A stretch of 64,000 nt of DNA from contig JAOARP010000031.1 in the NCBI GenBank assembly GCA_025210525.1, forward strand, positions 1 to 64,000. The letters are read 5' to 3'. Below, in pieces: positions 1 through 9,059 of this stretch; within the stretch, counting starts at the first letter, position 1, and each line of letters starts with the position of its first letter. A program made the position numbers and the translations under genes. The DNA is from Marinisporobacter sp. GTDB taxonomy: Bacteria > Bacillota > Clostridia > Peptostreptococcales > Thermotaleaceae. The notes below the pieces were generated by a model that was not told the DNA's origin, did not search any database, and saw only the letters and a program-made list of their open reading frames with translations.

Positions 1-1672
1 ACCCATTTTTCGGTTCTACATGCAATGGTGAAAAAAATAAGTTTTTTACATTGGTATTTCAATACATCCAATGTTTCGGTTCTACTTTAGAGAGTTTGGT
101 ATAATTACGTCATTTAAAAATTTCAATACATCCAATGTTTCGGTTCTACCTGCTAAACAAGCAGGATTCTATATTGAACTTGACTAATTTCAATACATCC
201 AATGTTTCGGTTCTACTTTATTTAAAGAAGGTGATGCAATATGTAGGTAATATATTTCAATACATCCAATGTTTCGGTTCTACGGATACGCAAAGAAACT
301 TAGACGATAGATTTCCGTCATTTCAATACATCCAATGTTTCGGTTCTACGTTGGAGTTGCTAACAAAACTATAACTATACATGACAAATTTCAATACATC
401 CAATGTTTCGGTTCTACTTTTATTAATCTTTCCAAGTTTCTATTGTCATAATGTATTTCAATACATCCAATGTTTCGGTTCTACAGCTACATCTTTTACA
501 GCTTTAACAGATACTCCAACATTTCAATACATCCAATGTTTCGGTTCTACGAGAATGCTTGTTGCAAGATCCTAGGATTTTATCTGTATTTCAATACATC
601 CAATGTTTCGGTTCTACAACAGCGGAGACTACAGTGTGCTTATAAAGGCTAAATTTCAATACATCCAATGTTTCGGTTCTACAAACAAAGTCAGCACTTG
701 AAGAATTATATAAAAATAATTTCAATACATCCAATGTTTCGGTTCTACGTGATTAAATGGAAAAAAGACAAACTAAAATAAGCAAATTTCAATACATCCA
801 ATGTTTCGGTTCTACTTCTTCTAGTATTATCTAATATTTGTGTTTCATTTATTTCAATACATCCAATGTTTCGGTTCTACAGTTTCTCTTTGAATTGGTT
901 TATTCTTTCCTTTTTGATTTCAATACATCCAATGTTTCGGTTCTACTAGTTAATCAAAATCCAAAACAGGAGGGAAAAATAAATTTCAATACATCCAATG
1001 TTTCGGTTCTACGCTGTTAATGTTCCGCAACTGGTATATTCTTTTGCATTTCAATACATCCAATGTTTCGGTTCTACAATATATGGAAATTTAGAGCAAC
1101 AACAAATTTGGAAATTTCAATACATCCAATGTTTCGGTTCTACAATTTGCAAGAATTATATCAAGTGGAGAATATTCTTAATTTCAATACATCCAATGTT
1201 TCGGTTCTACCATCTGTAATATCATTACTTTCCTGATCAATTCTTTATTTCAATACATCCAATGTTTCGGTTCTACACTAAATATAATGAAAGATGCATT
1301 ACTCTTTGTGAGATTTCAATACATCCAATGTTTCGGTTCTACATCATTTTTCTTGAGCATCTTTTTAATTTCTTCTGGATTTCAATACATCCAATGTTTC
1401 GGTTCTACTCTTGATGCAGCTTACTTTGAAAAAGGAGTTCGTATATTTCAATACATCCAATGTTTCGGTTCTACGTACAATTCGTTCGGGAAATACAACT
1501 ATAGATCATGATTTCAATACATCCAATGTTTCGGTTCTACCTATGGAAATAATAAAAGATCAAAAGGATATAGATTATTTCAATACATCCAATGTTTCGG
1601 TTCTACAGCTGGTGTTAGTTTTTTATGTTTTATAATTTCTAAATTTCAATACATCCAATGTTTCGGTTCTAC
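1..1672 (-). CRISPR. CRISPR array 1 (26 repeats, 25 spacers)
   Basis: A 30-nt repeat recurs about every 66 nt with 34-38 nt unique spacers. On the minus strand the repeat begins GTAGAACC and ends ATTGAAAT, the usual 5'-handle end of Clostridial type I-B repeats, so transcription runs right to left from the leader at 1673. By hand I place full repeats starting at 56, 120, 187, 254, 320 and so on to 1643. The leftmost copy (1-19) is cut by the window edge and is degenerate, as expected of a trailer-end repeat. All full copies carry the CATCCAATG variant (plus strand). The two oldest spacers (20-55 and 86-119) recur in array 2. Short open frames seen across the array are by-products of the repeat. 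Confidence 0.98.
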
Positions 1673-1865
1673 TCCACTGAAAATAGCCATTCTTTGATGT
1701 AAGTATACAACAACTTTATTGTATTTTCAATGCTTTTATTGATTTTTTCATAATGATTTTGTTTTTTAGTAGTTTTCTTATAAAAAATACCTGTATTCCT
1801 GTATTTAAAATAGATATAGCGTTTTCTATATTTTTAATCACTATGAAATCTACTGCTAATATTTA
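1673..1865 (-). promoter_or_regulatory. Leader of CRISPR array 1
   Basis: The roughly 90 nt next to the last repeat are closely similar to the sequence flanking array 2 at 30298. After a divergent middle, a second block reading AATCACTATGAAAT on the plus strand (1836-1849) matches 30460-30473 at almost the same distance from the array (about 163 nt in both). On the minus strand this block is followed by TATAGA, so it may be the array promoter. The proximal block would be the Cas1-Cas2 integration signal. Conservation is seen directly; the promoter role is inferred. Confidence 0.85.
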
Positions 1866-1930
1866 AACAATTCTCGTTATTTATTTCTATTGGTGAATTA
1901 ATCAATCGATATATATCACTTCAAAGAATT

Positions 1931-1978
1931 TTATATCATAGAATATTATATTTTAAAGTATAATATTCTATGATATAA
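1931..1978. repeat. Perfect 20-bp inverted repeat, 8-nt loop
   Basis: The arms at 1931-1950 and 1959-1978 are exact reverse complements, very AT-rich, around an 8-nt loop (1951-1958). It lies between the 3' end of the cmr operon and the leader of array 1. It may end the cmr transcript, but there is no clear U-tract on either side. Confidence 0.7.
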
Positions 1979-2009
1979 CAAAACCCACATTACCAATGAT
2001 ATACATTTC

Positions 2010-2291
2010 TTAATCTAATTCTTGTTTAAATGAATTATTATGTTCTTGATAATATTTCTTTGCGTATCTTGTCAAAGCTTTTTTATCTTCATTTATATAT
2101 TTATTTTCTAAGGTATTCAGTCCTTTTAGTAAAATTGCAGTCCTTTCAAATAGATCTTTCTTCTTTTTATTTTCTAGTTTTCATAATGTTCTTTCTACCA
2201 TTAACATTTCCTGTAATCTTTTCTTTAGCTTGTCTTCATGCCTTTCTTTTTTTAATTTCTTATAATATTTCTCTACTATTAGTTTCTACAT
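2010..2291 (-). pseudogene. Broken small ORF downstream of cmr6
   Basis: One minus-strand frame overlaps the last codons of cmr6 and runs on for about 90 codons to a TAA at 2012-2010, interrupted by one in-frame TGA (2183-2181). It would encode a lysine/glutamate-rich helical peptide: the piece before the TGA includes KKRLQEMLMVERTL, the piece after includes LFERTAILLKGLNTLE and ends KQELD. No ATG, GTG or TTG lies near the expected beginning. The steady protein-like composition on both sides of the stop suggests a decayed accessory gene at the tail of the cmr operon. I do not recognise its family. Confidence 0.45.
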
Positions 2292-3411
2292 ACCCATAAC
2301 CTACTCCTGTTTTAGCTCCTATGCCTATATCTGTATACGCTTTTTGAGCTATTTTAATAATACTTAATTCTATGTCTTTCATCTCTTTTTCTATATCATA
2401 ATTTGTTTTATCTTTTTCATTATCTTTATCATTATAATTTTCTAAGACTCTTTTTATCCCTAATCGATCTACTGCAAAAAATACTTGGAATTTTGTATTT
2501 TTCACCACATAAAATCCTATTAGATTGAGTTTTTCCTCTCCACTAGGTTCAATAGGTTTTTCCTCTGTTTGATTATAATACTTAACATGATGTACATTCA
2601 TTACATCTTCTTGGATTATATATTCCTCTTTAGGATATGCATCAAAGAAATATATGTTGGATCTAATTGATTGTTCTTCATCTTTATTTTTTGTGTATTT
2701 TTCACCAAATAATAGATTATATAATCGTGCTGCATCTTTATTTTCTACGTCTATGCCTTTTAAAATCTTTTCTAAACCATTCTCCTCCATAACCTCTTGA
2801 ATATAATAATTTTTAAAAATCCCTTTTAATGCTTGTCCTGGAATATAAGGCACTCCATATACTTTATGAATGGTCATTGAAGTCTCAGCAATATTAGGAT
2901 GTCCTAATCCTATAATTAATTTTCCATCTTTTTCAACCTCTAGCTCAAAATTTTCACTCATCATATCTAAATTCATATACTTGTAATAATCTAGCATATT
3001 CTTTCTATATTCTTTTAATTCTTCTGGTATACGACCTTCATAATCTCCCATAGTAAATTCTATTTCAGCTTTTTCTTCACCTTGATTCTCTTTCATTTTA
3101 TAAATTCTTTTGATTTCATATTTTTCTTTTTTTTCTTTATTCTTTTTATCATAGAAATCTTGGATTTCTTTTTCTAAAAAAAATAAATGATTTAATCTAT
3201 AATTAAAATTAATTTTCTCTCCCTTATCCTTTAGGTTACTCTCTTTTTTGTTTTGATCTTGTATATAACTATAATCTAAATTTTGAAGATACATATACTC
3301 CTTAACATTTTTACTTTTCTCATTTCCCCATTTATCATAGTTTACTTCTATATACTCATAGCAATTCTTTTCCTTTGGTTTTATAGTTATCTCATTCATT
3401 TTCTTAGCCAT
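2260..3411 (-). CDS. cmr6: Type III-B RAMP protein Cmr6
   Basis: Cmr6 is a Cas7-like RAMP at the head end of the type III-B backbone, helping to close the crRNA-target duplex. The core carries the RAMP glycine-rich signature YIPGQALKGIFKNY, and the C-terminus has the typical DIGIGAKTGVGYGYVE. A longer frame starts at 3435, but I prefer ATG 3411 (MAKKMNEI): AAAGGTGATC lies just upstream and the start then overlaps the cmr5 stop by only 8 nt, as expected of translational coupling. The N-terminal 130 residues are lysine/glutamate-rich and poorly conserved-looking. Last intact gene of the cmr operon; a broken frame follows. Confidence 0.9.
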   Translation of the reverse strand: MAKKMNEITIKPKEKNCYEYIEVNYDKWGNEKSKNVKEYMYLQNLDYSYIQDQNKKESNLKDKGEKINFNYRLNHLFFLEKEIQDFYDKKNKEKKEKYEIKRIYKMKENQGEEKAEIEFTMGDYEGRIPEELKEYRKNMLDYYKYMNLDMMSENFELEVEKDGKLIIGLGHPNIAETSMTIHKVYGVPYIPGQALKGIFKNYYIQEVMEENGLEKILKGIDVENKDAARLYNLLFGEKYTKNKDEEQSIRSNIYFFDAYPKEEYIIQEDVMNVHHVKYYNQTEEKPIEPSGEEKLNLIGFYVVKNTKFQVFFAVDRLGIKRVLENYNDKDNEKDKTNYDIEKEMKDIELSIIKIAQKAYTDIGIGAKTGVGYGYVETNSREIL

Positions 3412-3880
3412 TCTGATCACCTTTAGTATTTTCATTATGAATCTTATCTTCTCCCTTTAACATAGCTTCAGAAAATTCTACTACTTCTTCTAAATAATCA
3501 ATCAACCTTAAGGATACTTTTCTATATTCACTAGGGGATAAAGACAACTCTACTATTTTTTTTAATAATGTCTTTTGCTCGTTTTCTATTTTCTCGTAAT
3601 CATTCAAATAATCTACGATCATTTTGCAAATTCTTGAGTAACTCTTCTTTTCCGAACTTTCCTTTTTTTTATTTTCTTCTTTACTATTCTCTTCTTTGTT
3701 ATTCTCTGCCTTTTTTAATACAAAGGCTAATGTACTAATCAAACCATTGGTGTATATGTACATGGGAATATTTTTTATATGCCCTTTAAATTCCCCTTGA
3801 AAATCTTCCCTTTGAATTTGCTCCACCTCTTCAAAGGCGTTTAAAGATTTCATCCTATTGTTCTTTTGTAGTTTCCCCAT
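3404..3880 (-). CDS. cmr5: Type III-B small subunit Cmr5
   Basis: Cmr5 is the helical small subunit that lines the target strand in the Cmr complex (Cas11-like). Recognisable features are the N-terminal helix with EEVEQIQREDFQGEFKGHIK followed by PMYIYTNGLISTLAFVLKKA, and the C-terminal SPSEYRKVSLRLIDYLEE. Length (158 aa) is slightly above the family norm, because a charged low-complexity insert of Lys/Glu/Asn/Ser (about residues 60-78) sits between the first and second helical parts. Order cmr4-cmr5-cmr6 is standard. It overlaps cmr6 by 8 nt. Confidence 0.88.
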   Translation of the reverse strand: MGKLQKNNRMKSLNAFEEVEQIQREDFQGEFKGHIKNIPMYIYTNGLISTLAFVLKKAENNKEENSKEENKKKESSEKKSYSRICKMIVDYLNDYEKIENEQKTLLKKIVELSLSPSEYRKVSLRLIDYLEEVVEFSEAMLKGEDKIHNENTKGDQNG

Positions 3881-3893
3881 TATTCTCCCCCTC

Positions 3894-4772
3894 CTAAATA
3901 ACCGTTTTTACAATTCCTTTGCCTATAGTTTTATTTCCTCCAATTTGTAGTACCTTCGGTATATCTTTCTTCTGATAGTCTTCCACTAACTTTTTATTTT
4001 CCTCTTCTTTTCCTTCTAATATGCCATTTACAAGGAGTAAAGAATATAAAACAGACTCTGCTGGAAGATACTCTTCTGTAAAAAGTCCTCCATCTTTCAC
4101 TATACCCGTCTCATGATCTATTCTATTTCTTGTGATAATTTCCCTATTTAAAAAGATTATTTCCATAAAATCTGTATCACTTAATATAGCAATATCTTTT
4201 TTTAATCCTAGTTTTTTATATAATGTACAGATTTCTTGTGTATCATTTTTTTCAGTAGTCTGATCCAGTTTAATTTCTTCTAAAACATCATCTATTTTGA
4301 AATCATATACATCCAAAACTATTTCCTTTTCATCTTTTAACTTATCTTTATTATTGGTATACAAATGAACATGTCCTTCTTTTATGTCCTCAAGGATACT
4401 TTTCATCTCCTCACCCGTTGAAAAGCTTTTATCTTCTAAAAAACGATTAATCAAATAGGGACATGTAATATATGTAAATAATTGATGGATTGATTTTATA
4501 GGATAAAATAATAGCTTTGCATCTGAAAATCCTATCAGCGCCGCACCATCATTTCCATTTTCATAGCCAAACAGTTTATTTGTATCTTCTTTTTTATTTG
4601 ATCTGTGATAAGCTTCTCTCATACAGCCTTTTACACTAGCTCCTTCGATTTTAGGAATTCCTGTATGACTTTCCTTTTGTATGGGCATATCTATAATCCC
4701 TAGTTGTCTTCCGCTCCCTGCATGAACAGGTGTTATGGCTCTAAATAAAATAGGTGTTGCACTACTATACAT
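3894..4772 (-). CDS. cmr4: Type III-B backbone RNase subunit Cmr4
   Basis: Cmr4 is the repeated backbone RAMP that cuts target RNA at 6-nt steps. The N-terminus reads TPVHAGSGRQLGIIDMPIQ; Asp28 in this motif aligns with the catalytic Asp26 of Pyrococcus Cmr4, so RNA cleavage should be intact. The next block, IPKIEGASVKGCMRE, is the conserved RAMP loop, and the C-terminus has the glycine-rich LQIGGNKTIGKGIVK. At 292 aa it has typical length. It lies 2 nt downstream of the CARF nuclease gene and 13 nt upstream of cmr5. Confidence 0.95.
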   Translation of the reverse strand: MYSSATPILFRAITPVHAGSGRQLGIIDMPIQKESHTGIPKIEGASVKGCMREAYHRSNKKEDTNKLFGYENGNDGAALIGFSDAKLLFYPIKSIHQLFTYITCPYLINRFLEDKSFSTGEEMKSILEDIKEGHVHLYTNNKDKLKDEKEIVLDVYDFKIDDVLEEIKLDQTTEKNDTQEICTLYKKLGLKKDIAILSDTDFMEIIFLNREIITRNRIDHETGIVKDGGLFTEEYLPAESVLYSLLLVNGILEGKEEENKKLVEDYQKKDIPKVLQIGGNKTIGKGIVKTVI

Positions 4773-4774
4773 GT

Positions 4775-6148
4775 TTATTCCTCCTCGTTTTTGAAAACAT
4801 TTTCCAAATAATTCTCTAATGTGTAAATGCCTTTATCTTCATCTGTATTTCCTTTACTTCCCATTCTACAAACGATCAAGCCTGCTTTGCTAGCTGCCTT
4901 TTCAGCACTATTAATCTTATCAAATTCATCTAACCACTCTTCATTCGTTAAAGGGTCAATCAATACAGGCGTACCATATACCCCTGAAACTTTATAGGTA
5001 GAATAATGGGTACTCTTTGCATTGTCGCCACACATAGCTCCAGATTTGCACTCAAATATAATGACTTTTCCTATCTTACTTACTAAGACAATATCAAATT
5101 CATCAATAGCATGTTCACTTACACGTTGTTTTTTATCGCTAAAGTTGATTTTAACGCTTGTATCTATATCTACAATGTTTTTAAGATTATTTTCTTTTAT
5201 AATCTCAATCATTTTATAAAATGCCATCTTTTCTAGTATATAGCCAAATATTTTTCCTTCTTTGTAATTCCCCATAGATACTCTAAATATAGCTTCATTA
5301 GTTTTATCAACAGCATTGGTTTTATTTAAAAATCTATCCAATCCTTGTTCTTTCAATGATCTGATTACCCCATCCAATTTGGTTTCATCTTTTTTTTCAT
5401 CTGTCTTATCTTTATTGGATCGTGATGATATCTTTAATATTTTTTCATTTTGATTATATTTATCATAAAACTCCTTATAAAACTCATATTCTTCCATGTA
5501 TTTTTCATATTGATCTACTTTTTTAGCATCCTTCTCTTTCTCAAAAAATACTTTATAGTACGCTGATGTTTTATACTCTTCTCTTTCCTTTATATCCATC
5601 CCCATTAATCGAAAAGCTAAGGGAATATTTATTTCACAGTCATAATCATTTTTGATTTGTTTCGAAAGCTCTTCTTTTGTATTTCCATAGTATAAAAACT
5701 TTTCTGTATCTCCTTCAAAATATACAATTACATCATTTTTTCTGTTATCATTCTTTTCTTGATTCAAGACATATTCTGTTATCGCCATTACAATATGTCT
5801 TTGTCCTCCTGTGATGTTCCACAATATAGGCTGAGCTATTGAATCACATGTATCTGCCAATTTTTTTATCATTTGATTATGATTTTTAACTTGATAATTT
5901 CCAAAACCTATATTTTTCTCAAAATCATTTATTCCTAATGTTTCTTTTAAATTCTTATCCCATTCTTTGTAATTGAATTTTTTCAAATTCGCATGTACCT
6001 TTTTATTTTTTTCTCCTTTATCATTTTTATTTTCTTCCCCAGTAATATTGATAATATTTTTAATACCATGCTTTTTTATAGCTACATAATTGACCATTTG
6101 ATTTAGCGTTGAGCAAATAACCATTGTTTCAAATTTTCTCTTTTCCAT
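4775..6148 (-). CDS. CARF-domain PD-(D/E)XK nuclease, Card1/Can2-like
   Basis: This looks like a cyclic-oligoadenylate-activated accessory nuclease of the Card1/Can2 (DUF1887-type) family. The N-terminal Rossmann-like CARF domain (about 1-180) carries NITGGQR at 111-117, matching the NxTGGT-type ligand loop. A charged helical linker (about 195-270) follows. The C-terminal nuclease domain has the restriction-enzyme fold signature: a glutamate in YILEKM (E306), D352 in EFDIVLV, and E366-x-K368 in IFECKSG. Known Card1 and Can2 cut nucleic acid non-specifically when the CARF dimer binds cA4. The gene is embedded between cmr3 and cmr4 with 2-3 nt gaps, so it should be made with the complex that makes its activator. 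Ligand and substrate are inferred from the family. Confidence 0.85.
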   Translation of the reverse strand: MEKRKFETMVICSTLNQMVNYVAIKKHGIKNIINITGEENKNDKGEKNKKVHANLKKFNYKEWDKNLKETLGINDFEKNIGFGNYQVKNHNQMIKKLADTCDSIAQPILWNITGGQRHIVMAITEYVLNQEKNDNRKNDVIVYFEGDTEKFLYYGNTKEELSKQIKNDYDCEINIPLAFRLMGMDIKEREEYKTSAYYKVFFEKEKDAKKVDQYEKYMEEYEFYKEFYDKYNQNEKILKISSRSNKDKTDEKKDETKLDGVIRSLKEQGLDRFLNKTNAVDKTNEAIFRVSMGNYKEGKIFGYILEKMAFYKMIEIIKENNLKNIVDIDTSVKINFSDKKQRVSEHAIDEFDIVLVSKIGKVIIFECKSGAMCGDNAKSTHYSTYKVSGVYGTPVLIDPLTNEEWLDEFDKINSAEKAASKAGLIVCRMGSKGNTDEDKGIYTLENYLENVFKNEEE

Positions 6149-6151
6149 CCT

Positions 6152-7300
6152 TTAACTCTCCTCTATCATCCTATACGGGATTATTTCAAATTGATTAAAG
6201 CCTGATTTTATTAAAGAATTCTCTGCACGCATTTGATCTTTTATATATTCTTTAATCTCTTTTATAGTAGTTTGAAAAGCTTCACTTTCTAATAAATAGA
6301 TGCTTCCCTCTGGAATAGCTTTATACATAGGCTTATGTTCTCGTGCTCGCATGTCATAGCCTCCGATAAATAAAGGCTTTTTATTAGATACTCCTAGTAC
6401 CTTGATAGGTTGTTTGGATTCTTTACTTTCTTTAAAATCTACAAGAAATCCTTTCTTTGAAATAAAAGGGGCACTGATATAAATCTTTACACGATTTGAT
6501 AGATTTTTGTAGTTTTCTATCTCCTCATCCTTTTTTAAAATTTCTTCATGAGATACATCCCAATATTTGCAGGACTTATTTTCTCCCCCTAGTTTTAAAT
6601 AACCTTGCTCTAACTTTTTAGAAGGACTTTCCTTCCACCATTCATCCTTAATATTGTATTCTACTAAATAACTCCACTTTCTATCATTGAATTGCGTTAG
6701 ATCAATTCTATATAAATGTTCTTCCTCTGCCATTCCATTTTTTCTTTGTATGCCCACCTTATAATCCTTTGTTACAAAATGATCTATTCCATAAAAATCT
6801 ATTTCTCTATCATAGAAGTATCCATTTTCAAAACTACTTTTTTTAATATACAAGTCCTCTACTCGTTGAAAGTTCTTTTTATCATTGAATAAAAAGTAAT
6901 TCAATTCTCCATTAACTATAGATCCTTTAACGTTATCCTCTAACTTTTTAAAAGAACCATATCTACATTTTCTATATTTATTGATAAACAAATCTAAAGG
7001 AGCTTTCATATATACATCTCTATTTTCCTCATCATATAAATAGATATTTCTTATGGTTAAAGATTTACGAGGATCATCATATTCATCTTCTTTATCCTTT
7101 GTATCATTTATATATCTATTACTACGCTTTTGATTGAGTTGTAGCATCAACGAACAAATACTTCCATAAAAAACAGAAGGATACGGCATCAATCTACTTT
7201 CAAGCCAAGTACTCTCTCCCTTGTCAAATCTCTTCCCATCTCCTAAAAATAAATTGTCATTTGGTTTTATTTTTAATACATGCATTTTTTCTTCATTCAT
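6152..7300 (-). CDS. cmr3: Type III-B protein Cmr3
   Basis: Cmr3 is the Cas5-like subunit that binds the crRNA 5' handle beside Cas10. The N-terminus has the family signature LKIKPNDNLFLGDGKRF, then PYPSVFYGSICSLML. The C-terminal half contains KVLGVSNKKPLFIGGYDMR, another typical Cmr3 block. A longer frame begins at 7309, but ATG 7300 (MNEEKM) is better placed after AGAGGATG and overlaps the cas10 stop by 8 nt, the same arrangement as at the cmr5/cmr6 junction. Size is within the family range. Confidence 0.93.
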   Translation of the reverse strand: MNEEKMHVLKIKPNDNLFLGDGKRFDKGESTWLESRLMPYPSVFYGSICSLMLQLNQKRSNRYINDTKDKEDEYDDPRKSLTIRNIYLYDEENRDVYMKAPLDLFINKYRKCRYGSFKKLEDNVKGSIVNGELNYFLFNDKKNFQRVEDLYIKKSSFENGYFYDREIDFYGIDHFVTKDYKVGIQRKNGMAEEEHLYRIDLTQFNDRKWSYLVEYNIKDEWWKESPSKKLEQGYLKLGGENKSCKYWDVSHEEILKKDEEIENYKNLSNRVKIYISAPFISKKGFLVDFKESKESKQPIKVLGVSNKKPLFIGGYDMRAREHKPMYKAIPEGSIYLLESEAFQTTIKEIKEYIKDQMRAENSLIKSGFNQFEIIPYRMIEES

Positions 7301-9059
7301 TTTGATCATCCTCTTTCAAAATAATGTGGATTTTTTCCATTATGTAAAGCATGTTGAAATAATTCTTCAATCCAACAGTTCCCTGATCAAAGGTATTTGC
7401 ATAGAAAATTTCTTCTAGTCTCTTTTGCAATTTTTTTATTTCTCTCTCCACTTTGTTATTTTGACCTTCCTGCTTTTCTTTCTTGTTACTTCTGCGAATG
7501 AGTCTCTTTTGTTGTACAAATATCATATCTCTTATAGTTCTCTTTTCCTCTAGCTCTTCATATTCATCTAAAGATATAAACATTTTAGCTAATTCATTAT
7601 GAAAAAAAGTAAATTTATTGTCATGAAAACAATTAAATATGTTTATTAGTGAATCAATTATATATTTACGATTTATATGATTTTTAAAATAAAACTCTTT
7701 ATACTCATATCCATCCGTTAGTACTGCTATAATAAGTCCATTTTTTTCTTGTTTATGATGCATACTTCCAAAGCTTTCTTTGATGGCTTCTAATCTTTCT
7801 TTCGTTATTTTTAGACTTTCTTTTAAGGTATCCTTATAGTGAATGATAAATAATCCTTGAGAAAAGGTAAGCTTTTTAAATTTCTCATTTTCCTTTGATT
7901 GAAAAATTCTTTTAAATTCTTTTTCTATTTCTCTGGAAAACCTAAAGCTATCCTCCACATTGAATAATCCTAAAAGATCATCTCCACCTGTATATACCAA
8001 GGTGTTATTTTTATTTTTCTCAAAAAATGCTATACTCTTTTTGAAAAATCCATGAATTTTCATAGATAATTCTTGCTGATATTCTTGCAAAGATTGATTT
8101 TTATCTTCTTTATATTCTCCACTCATCCATTTTCCCAAATTATCTATATCAAATCGGTAAATACAATAATATTTCTCTTGCTTTTTAGTCAAAGTTTCAT
8201 AATAATTTTCTATCTCTTCTTTTTTTTCAGGTGATATTTCCTTTAAACTATTTTCTTTATACAATAACTGATATTTCCCATGCTTTGATTCTTTTGCCTT
8301 TTCTGTTGCTATTTTCTCTAGTTCTTTATAATAATCTTTGTTTTCATTTTCCTCAATCCATCTACCTAAAGCAATCTTAGCTGTAGAATTTTGTATTTTC
8401 TCTTCATCTTGTGGTAAACATCTCTTTATATAACAAGGAATACATAAGCCTTCTTTTTCTTTTAATTGACTGCTTTGTATTTCTACAGCATTTTCATGCA
8501 AATCTTTTTTGCGATTTATCTTTTTATAAAATCTAATATTTCTTTTCCCACATATAGAACATTTTCTTCCTTTGAGCTTTTCTTTCTCCTCCTCATTTTG
8601 AAATACTCTTGTATTCTTAATGGCTTCTAAACTGTAATATGCTTTTTTATATACTTCTTCATAGTCTTTTTCTTTAAGTTCTACTTCTACCCAATAGCTT
8701 TCTATAAGTTCCTCTAACTCTTCATCCATTTCTTCTTTTAAATTTTGAACATTTTTATCATTCTTCATTAACTTTTGAATACAAGCTTTAAATTGATTCT
8801 TCACTTTCTTTTCTATCTCATATGCTTTACTTTTTTCTGCATCATATATGATTAATAATTGATTAGAGGTTTGAATATTTTCACATACTTCGCCATAAGG
8901 AAGAATAATAGTTCCTCCAAAATCCTCTTCAATGATTGTTTTTACTCCATTCATTATAGAGGATATCATAGCACTACTATTGGTTAGATCTATTAATTTT
9001 TTAGATTCCATTATATACTCTTGAACAGACCCTATACTAAACAATAATAATCGATTCAT
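7293..9059 (-). CDS. cas10: Type III-B Cas10/Cmr2, HD-less, GGDD intact
   Basis: Large subunit of the Cmr complex. At 588 aa it begins directly with the palm-like domain (LLLFSIGSVQEYI), so the N-terminal HD nuclease domain of longer Cas10 proteins is absent. A zinc-binding module follows (Cys167, Cys170, Cys206, Cys209). The second palm domain holds RFDIDNLGKWM at about 302-312 and the cyclase motif GGDD at 358-361. By family knowledge, an intact GGDD makes cyclic oligoadenylates on target-RNA binding, while lack of HD means no target DNA cleavage. This fits the CARF nuclease in the same operon as the main effector output. The gene abuts cmr1 and overlaps cmr3. Confidence 0.95.
   Translation of the reverse strand: MNRLLLFSIGSVQEYIMESKKLIDLTNSSAMISSIMNGVKTIIEEDFGGTIILPYGEVCENIQTSNQLLIIYDAEKSKAYEIEKKVKNQFKACIQKLMKNDKNVQNLKEEMDEELEELIESYWVEVELKEKDYEEVYKKAYYSLEAIKNTRVFQNEEEKEKLKGRKCSICGKRNIRFYKKINRKKDLHENAVEIQSSQLKEKEGLCIPCYIKRCLPQDEEKIQNSTAKIALGRWIEENENKDYYKELEKIATEKAKESKHGKYQLLYKENSLKEISPEKKEEIENYYETLTKKQEKYYCIYRFDIDNLGKWMSGEYKEDKNQSLQEYQQELSMKIHGFFKKSIAFFEKNKNNTLVYTGGDDLLGLFNVEDSFRFSREIEKEFKRIFQSKENEKFKKLTFSQGLFIIHYKDTLKESLKITKERLEAIKESFGSMHHKQEKNGLIIAVLTDGYEYKEFYFKNHINRKYIIDSLINIFNCFHDNKFTFFHNELAKMFISLDEYEELEEKRTIRDMIFVQQKRLIRRSNKKEKQEGQNNKVEREIKKLQKRLEEIFYANTFDQGTVGLKNYFNMLYIMEKIHIILKEDDQNE

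Noticed and set aside
135-1635. Several 60-79 aa open frames across array 1
   Set aside because: All consist of repeat-encoded peptides (FQYIQCFGST, FNTSNVSVL or ISIHPMFRFY) joined by spacer sequence; they are products of repeat periodicity.
2030-2299. 89-aa plus-strand frame opposite the end of cmr6
   Set aside because: Antisense to cmr6 and the broken minus-strand frame; composition is that of a reverse-complemented Lys/Glu-rich gene.
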